Origin: Hermodice carunculata
Taxonomy: Eukaryota > Annelida > Polychaeta > Eunicida > Amphinomidae
Assembly (NCBI GenBank): GCA_964020975.1
Contig: OZ026630.1
Span: 24,210,739 to 24,274,738 of the forward strand
Reading direction: 5' to 3'
Length of the DNA: 64,000 nucleotides
Part shown: in pieces, positions 59,971 through 64,000 of the stretch
Numbering within the stretch: the first letter of the stretch is position 1
Layout of the letters: every line of letters begins with the position of its first letter
Made by a program: the position numbers and the translations under genes
The notes under the pieces: generated by a model
Seen by the model: the letters and a program-made list of their open reading frames with translations, nothing else
What the model was told of the DNA's origin: nothing
Database searches by the model: none

Positions 59971-62491
59971 CAAATGGCCATAAAGAATGACTTTCACTCA
60001 AGAGTTGCTGTGCTTTATTCCAAAATAGGTGTATGAACTTCAAGCTTCCTTTGACATTAAAACTCTTGCTGTCAGGTAAGTTCCTTATTTGCATGAAATA
60101 ATTGTTTGTGTCTAGCACCAAAAAGAGAGTCAAACCATTCGTGCGAATTATATGGAAATTACCCTTTGTTCTTTATACAATTGAGGGACTTTAATGCTCC
60201 AAGGTAGCTCCATAAAGGGATCAAGCAATACTTATATTTCTCAGAAAATCTATATCAGAAGCATCATGAATACGTGTAAAAAATGCACCACCCACATACA
60301 AGGACCAGAAAGTGTACATGACAAACACCACATTGAAAATGCAATACTTACCAGGAGCTTAACCTGCAGTGAGGGGAGTCCATAAACAACACCCATTGTA
60401 GTTGACTTTTCACTTGTTACTCATCAGACACATCATGCAAGTGGCAGATCAACATGAGCACTGGCCCAGCTGAAAGTCTCTGTGGCACTATTGCATATGT
60501 GGGTGGACCATAATGTCTCCCAAAATGGAAGGTTTCCATGATTGATTGATGATGGTGCAAAGGTCTGTTATTAAAACCTGGCTATTTTAAGCATTATGGC
60601 TTCTGATGGTTCCTTAGTGCTTCATCTTGATGAAACCCTTCTCCTACTGCAGCACACAATTGCCTAGTCCTTCAATTGCATACTAATTAAGTGCCATGTG
60701 AAAAATGTGAGTTTTGCATATTTCATGTGATGCTTTTACAATTATGAATTTATTGTAGGTACACTCTGTAATGAACACACACATGTGCAGGCTAAGTCAC
60801 TCTCAATTTGCAGGATTTTGTTGGCGCAGTATTATAAATCAGTGGTGGAGAAACTTACAAAAAGGAGAAGAAATATTACAATAGCAGGCCTTCACTGATT
60901 AAACTCAGCACAACCCATAAATGGGTAATAGTGAAAACAAAATGCAAAACCCTTCTTTTTTGTGAAAGCCATTTTGATAGTATTTATGTCTTCTCACAAA
61001 AGTTGCGTGCATAATAAGTGGGTTATGTCACTAACTATACGGTGCAGCCTCTGCCTGAACAAAAGGACTGGATATGCAATCTGTGCCTGCAGGACTGCCA
61101 CACTTTGCCTCAGCTACACTGCTTGAAAAAAACTTTGTAAATTCAGTTAGAGTCTTTCAGATTGTGTGGCATGGCATCAGTTCATTTTAATGGTAGAAGT
61201 AGGGAATTAAACCAGTGTCTCTCCAATTGTATGGTATGGCATGAGTGCCTTTTACTGTTTGGAAAAAAAATAAGGGAATTAGGCCAGTGTCTCTCAAATT
61301 GTGTAACATGGTCCATCCTATGAAGTGTATTGACTAACCAGGCATACAGGTGTGGCACCCTCAGTTTCTCAAAAACACACCTACACTTGAACAAATTCAT
61401 GAAGTAGACTGGAGATGAAAACCCAGTTTTATTGAAAAGGGAATTTGCATATCCAGATTTCCAAGTCCTGTTTCATACCATGACTCCAACTATCAGGGAT
61501 CCCTAATGGTGTAACTGACAACAGTTATGTGATTTAAGTCACAATATACATATAACAACCCGCTTTGTATGGATACATGAACATCTATCATATGTTTATT
61601 ACCATACATGCTGTAAAGTGATAAATATGCTGTTTACATTATGTTTTGTAGCACCATGAGTAGGCTGGCATCAAAATATCCTTTTAAAGTGCCAAATGAA
61701 ACCCCATGAATACCACGTAATGTCTGTTTCATGAATCAAAGGAAAGATGCCTCTAGGTCTTTCAGAATATTGGGTAGTATATGAGCAGTCTCAAACAAAA
61801 CTTGGATTGCCATACCTAATTTACTATGTAATTCCCTATAGACATGACTGTGTGGCCAAATTTGGACACATGTCTCTCATAATGTTATCAGTGTTCATGC
61901 AGGCAGACATGAACACATTACATCAGGTACCAGTAGAAGAGGTGTGGGTATGCATACTGCTGGGCTCAATTGGATTTGAAACTCCATTGTGGGTGCTAAT
62001 TGTGCCATCCTGAAACACATGGTTCCAGGTTCCATGCACAAGCTAAGAGTTTATGTCAAACATAACCCACCCACCATTAAACTACATTCTTGCAATCAAA
62101 TTTTCACTGATTCCATGCCATGTGCTAGAAGCTAAGAACCAGAAAAGAAGTCTCATCCTGTGACATGGCTATTTCAACATTCCTCCCTAATCCCATTAAA
62201 CAGTACTAATATTTATGGATATGATTTGACAGATATGCTGAGACTTCTCCATGAGCCTGACATAAGACAGAAAACACACTTTCTTTCTTGGATAAGCACA
62301 AGGCCTCCAGCCAGCATCCTAATGGGAGTAACCAGTTTTACCTGATTAATCATGATCAGCATGCACACAGCAGGCAGCACATCAAAGTCTGCATCTCCAC
62401 CCTGGTTTGCTTTGAAACCGAGACTTTAGTCACTCCTATTTGTCAGGTCTGGAGCCATCATGCTGAACTGCTAGTGAAAAATACAGGTAGG
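59971..62491. other. No gene recognised
   Basis: AT-rich unique sequence apart from the short tandem repeat at 61152-61320. Confidence 0.45.
61152..61320. repeat. Short tandem repeat, about 65-72 bp unit, 2.3 copies
   Basis: Three starts at 61152, 61217 and 61289 share GTCTCTCCAATTGTATGG-like sequence and GGGAATTAAACCAGT. Confidence 0.7.
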
Positions 62492-63922
62492 TAGTGCTGG
62501 GACGACCATACAAATAATTGATTAGATAATCGATCAGCAGCTCAAACTCGATAATCGATTGCGTAATTCAGGTATCGATTTTATCATGTCACTGTTTCAC
62601 TGAATGGTTTGTATCATGAAACAATCAAATAAAGGCCAACATGTACCCATGTCTTTGTGTTTGAATGTCTTTTACTTCCATCCAATGCTATCCATCAAGA
62701 GTCTGATGTTAAGTGCTGTTCTATTTTTTTACAAAACAACATGGCATCGCAAGCCAACCTTCATCAGTTTTCCACTGGTCCACAATGTTTATTCACCTGC
62801 AAGCGTGTGCATTTTATTGTAGTCAAACTTCAATACTTACCGATGGCTATTTCAATTTTGCTGTAAAAAGTATATTCTAAATAAATGGATAAAGATCAAA
62901 CTGCCCATTTTTTGTGACATTTTGAATGATAAAACTGCAAAATTTACCCCAAAACATTGTATCAAAGATAGCATTTAACAACACATAGAGTACTGTTTAT
63001 GCAAATCTTCTGTAGCTCTCCACTTTCCTTCTGTGGACACCTTGCAGAGACTAATCTGCGTATTTTCCTTGCCTTCCATAAGGAATTTTTACTCCTGCCT
63101 TTATCTGTGTCTAGATTTGTGTGACCAAAGTCTTTTTGAGAAAATATGATGTGAAAATGTAGCAACTTGGTCCAATAATCTTTGCACAAATACAATTTGT
63201 TTTCCACCATTGCAGACATGAGACCTGCACAAGGTACCCAAACGAACTTGATAGGACAGTGAGCAGCATGTGATCATGGCACATTATGAGGTAAAAATGA
63301 CATGTCCATGCCCATTTTTGGCTATTTTTTTGAGGGATGCCCCAGGAATATTTTTTTCTCAGCCAATAAGACAGCTTGTCACACAGAGACATGAAAATCT
63401 GAAGATTCCAGCAGTATAAAACATAATAGTGGACAGGGCGAAACACCATGACTGCAAAGGTGCAAAGTCACTAGATTTTGGGATATTTTTGCAGCTCTAT
63501 CATTCAGAATATTGTGAAAAATGGACAGTTGTTAATTTTTTTATCCATTTAACACAGAATATACCTTTTGTAACCACAAAATCTGAATAGCAATCTCTAA
63601 GTATTGAAGTTTGTCTACAATAAAATGCACATACTTGCAGGTAAATAAACACTGCAGGCCAGCGGTAAGCTGATGAAAGTTGGTTTGCCATGCCATGTTG
63701 CATTGCATTGCGCGCGGCTCAAATCCACAATGGTGGCAATGTTCAAATACATGTCAGATGTGCCCAACAACAGCGTGCTGGGGGGCTAAGCTGTACTAAA
63801 TATTGATTTTTTTCATGTATTTCCTTAATACCTCCGACAAAATTTTAAACTGTGATCCAGCATCTTGAAGTAATCAATGCAACTATTGATAAAAACGAAA
63901 AAGGGAAACAATTCCAGCACTA
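62492..63922. mobile_element. hAT-like non-autonomous transposon, 1.43 kb
   Basis: Left end TAGTGCTGGGACGACCATA, right end AATTCCAGCACTA. TAG[TA]GCTGGGACGA is a classic hAT terminus, and it is followed by the usual subterminal ATAATCGAT palindromes (62520-62580). Flanking octamers CAGGTAGG (62484-62491) and CCAGTAGG (63923-63930) agree at six of eight positions, a decayed 8-bp target duplication. There is no long open frame. The interior 62695-63480 matches 36690-37515, although the ends are unrelated. Confidence 0.68.
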
Positions 63923-64000
63923 CCAGTAGGGATACAAAGTTGAGTTGGAAATTACTGATGGGCTATGGTGCATACTTTTTGTTAAACTATACCAGTGTTA

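Noticed and set aside
62962-63449. Minus-strand frames similar to one at 37111-37317 (KDYWTK motif)
   Set aside because: The similarity is at DNA level, between the interiors of two hAT-like elements. Stops and indels differ between copies, so no conserved protein is supported.
1-64000. CRISPR arrays, bacterial operons, rRNA or tRNA genes
   Set aside because: The tandem repeats lack the repeat-spacer pattern, no operon-like gene packing exists, and no tRNA B-box context or rRNA core was seen.

Overview
This window is animal nuclear DNA, most likely from a marine invertebrate. It is AT-rich, depleted in CpG, rich in TG/CA and in words such as acatgtacatgta, has very large introns, and is packed with mobile-element debris. 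Its commonest repeats are tandem cores of about 150 bp, followed by a gacaga/ggacgga-type tract and a short terminal hairpin. This layout is the one known for the bivalve 'pearl' / Helitron-derived (HINE) elements. That points to a mollusc, probably a bivalve, but the species is not proven.

The only gene I can identify with confidence is on the minus strand: a homologue of ADAM10/Kuzbanian, the membrane alpha-secretase. Three consecutive exons are visible, with canonical splice sites and matching phases. Exon 40628-40128 carries most of the prodomain and the start of the mature protease. Exon 22036-21777 carries the first half of the metalloprotease domain. Exon 20497-20369 carries the zinc-binding helix. 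The intron between the first two is about 18.1 kb. The signal-peptide exon(s) should lie above 40629 or beyond 64000, and the disintegrin, Cys-rich, transmembrane and tail exons below 20369 or beyond position 1. I could not find them. One possible plus-strand exon (28461-28529) lies inside the large intron and I do not recognise it.

The rest is repeats. Region 1-5 kb has a TTAA-flanked MITE family, a pearl-like element end and a DIRS-type reverse transcriptase fossil. Region 10.8-11.9 kb is a 49-bp minisatellite. Region 12.4-14.6 kb is a pearl-like tandem element split by a 5'-truncated LINE. Region 16.5-19.8 kb has short inverted-repeat elements and a CA tract. The large ADAM10 intron (22-40 kb) holds three pearl-like arrays, two hAT-like elements with 5-bp target duplications, and long CT and CATA tracts. 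The prodomain exon is flanked on both sides by arrays of one repeat family. Region 43.4-46.9 kb is a foldback-like element with a pogo/Tc1-type element inside it. Region 47-62 kb is mostly unique AT-rich DNA with scattered small repeats. Region 62.5-63.9 kb is a second hAT-like element, which shares its interior but not its ends with the one at 36-37.7 kb.

The best candidates for something undescribed are the family of AGGTCA-rich tandem arrays with hairpin ends (dense potential nuclear-receptor sites), the pair of hAT-like elements with a shared core but different termini, and the foldback element with its nested insertion.
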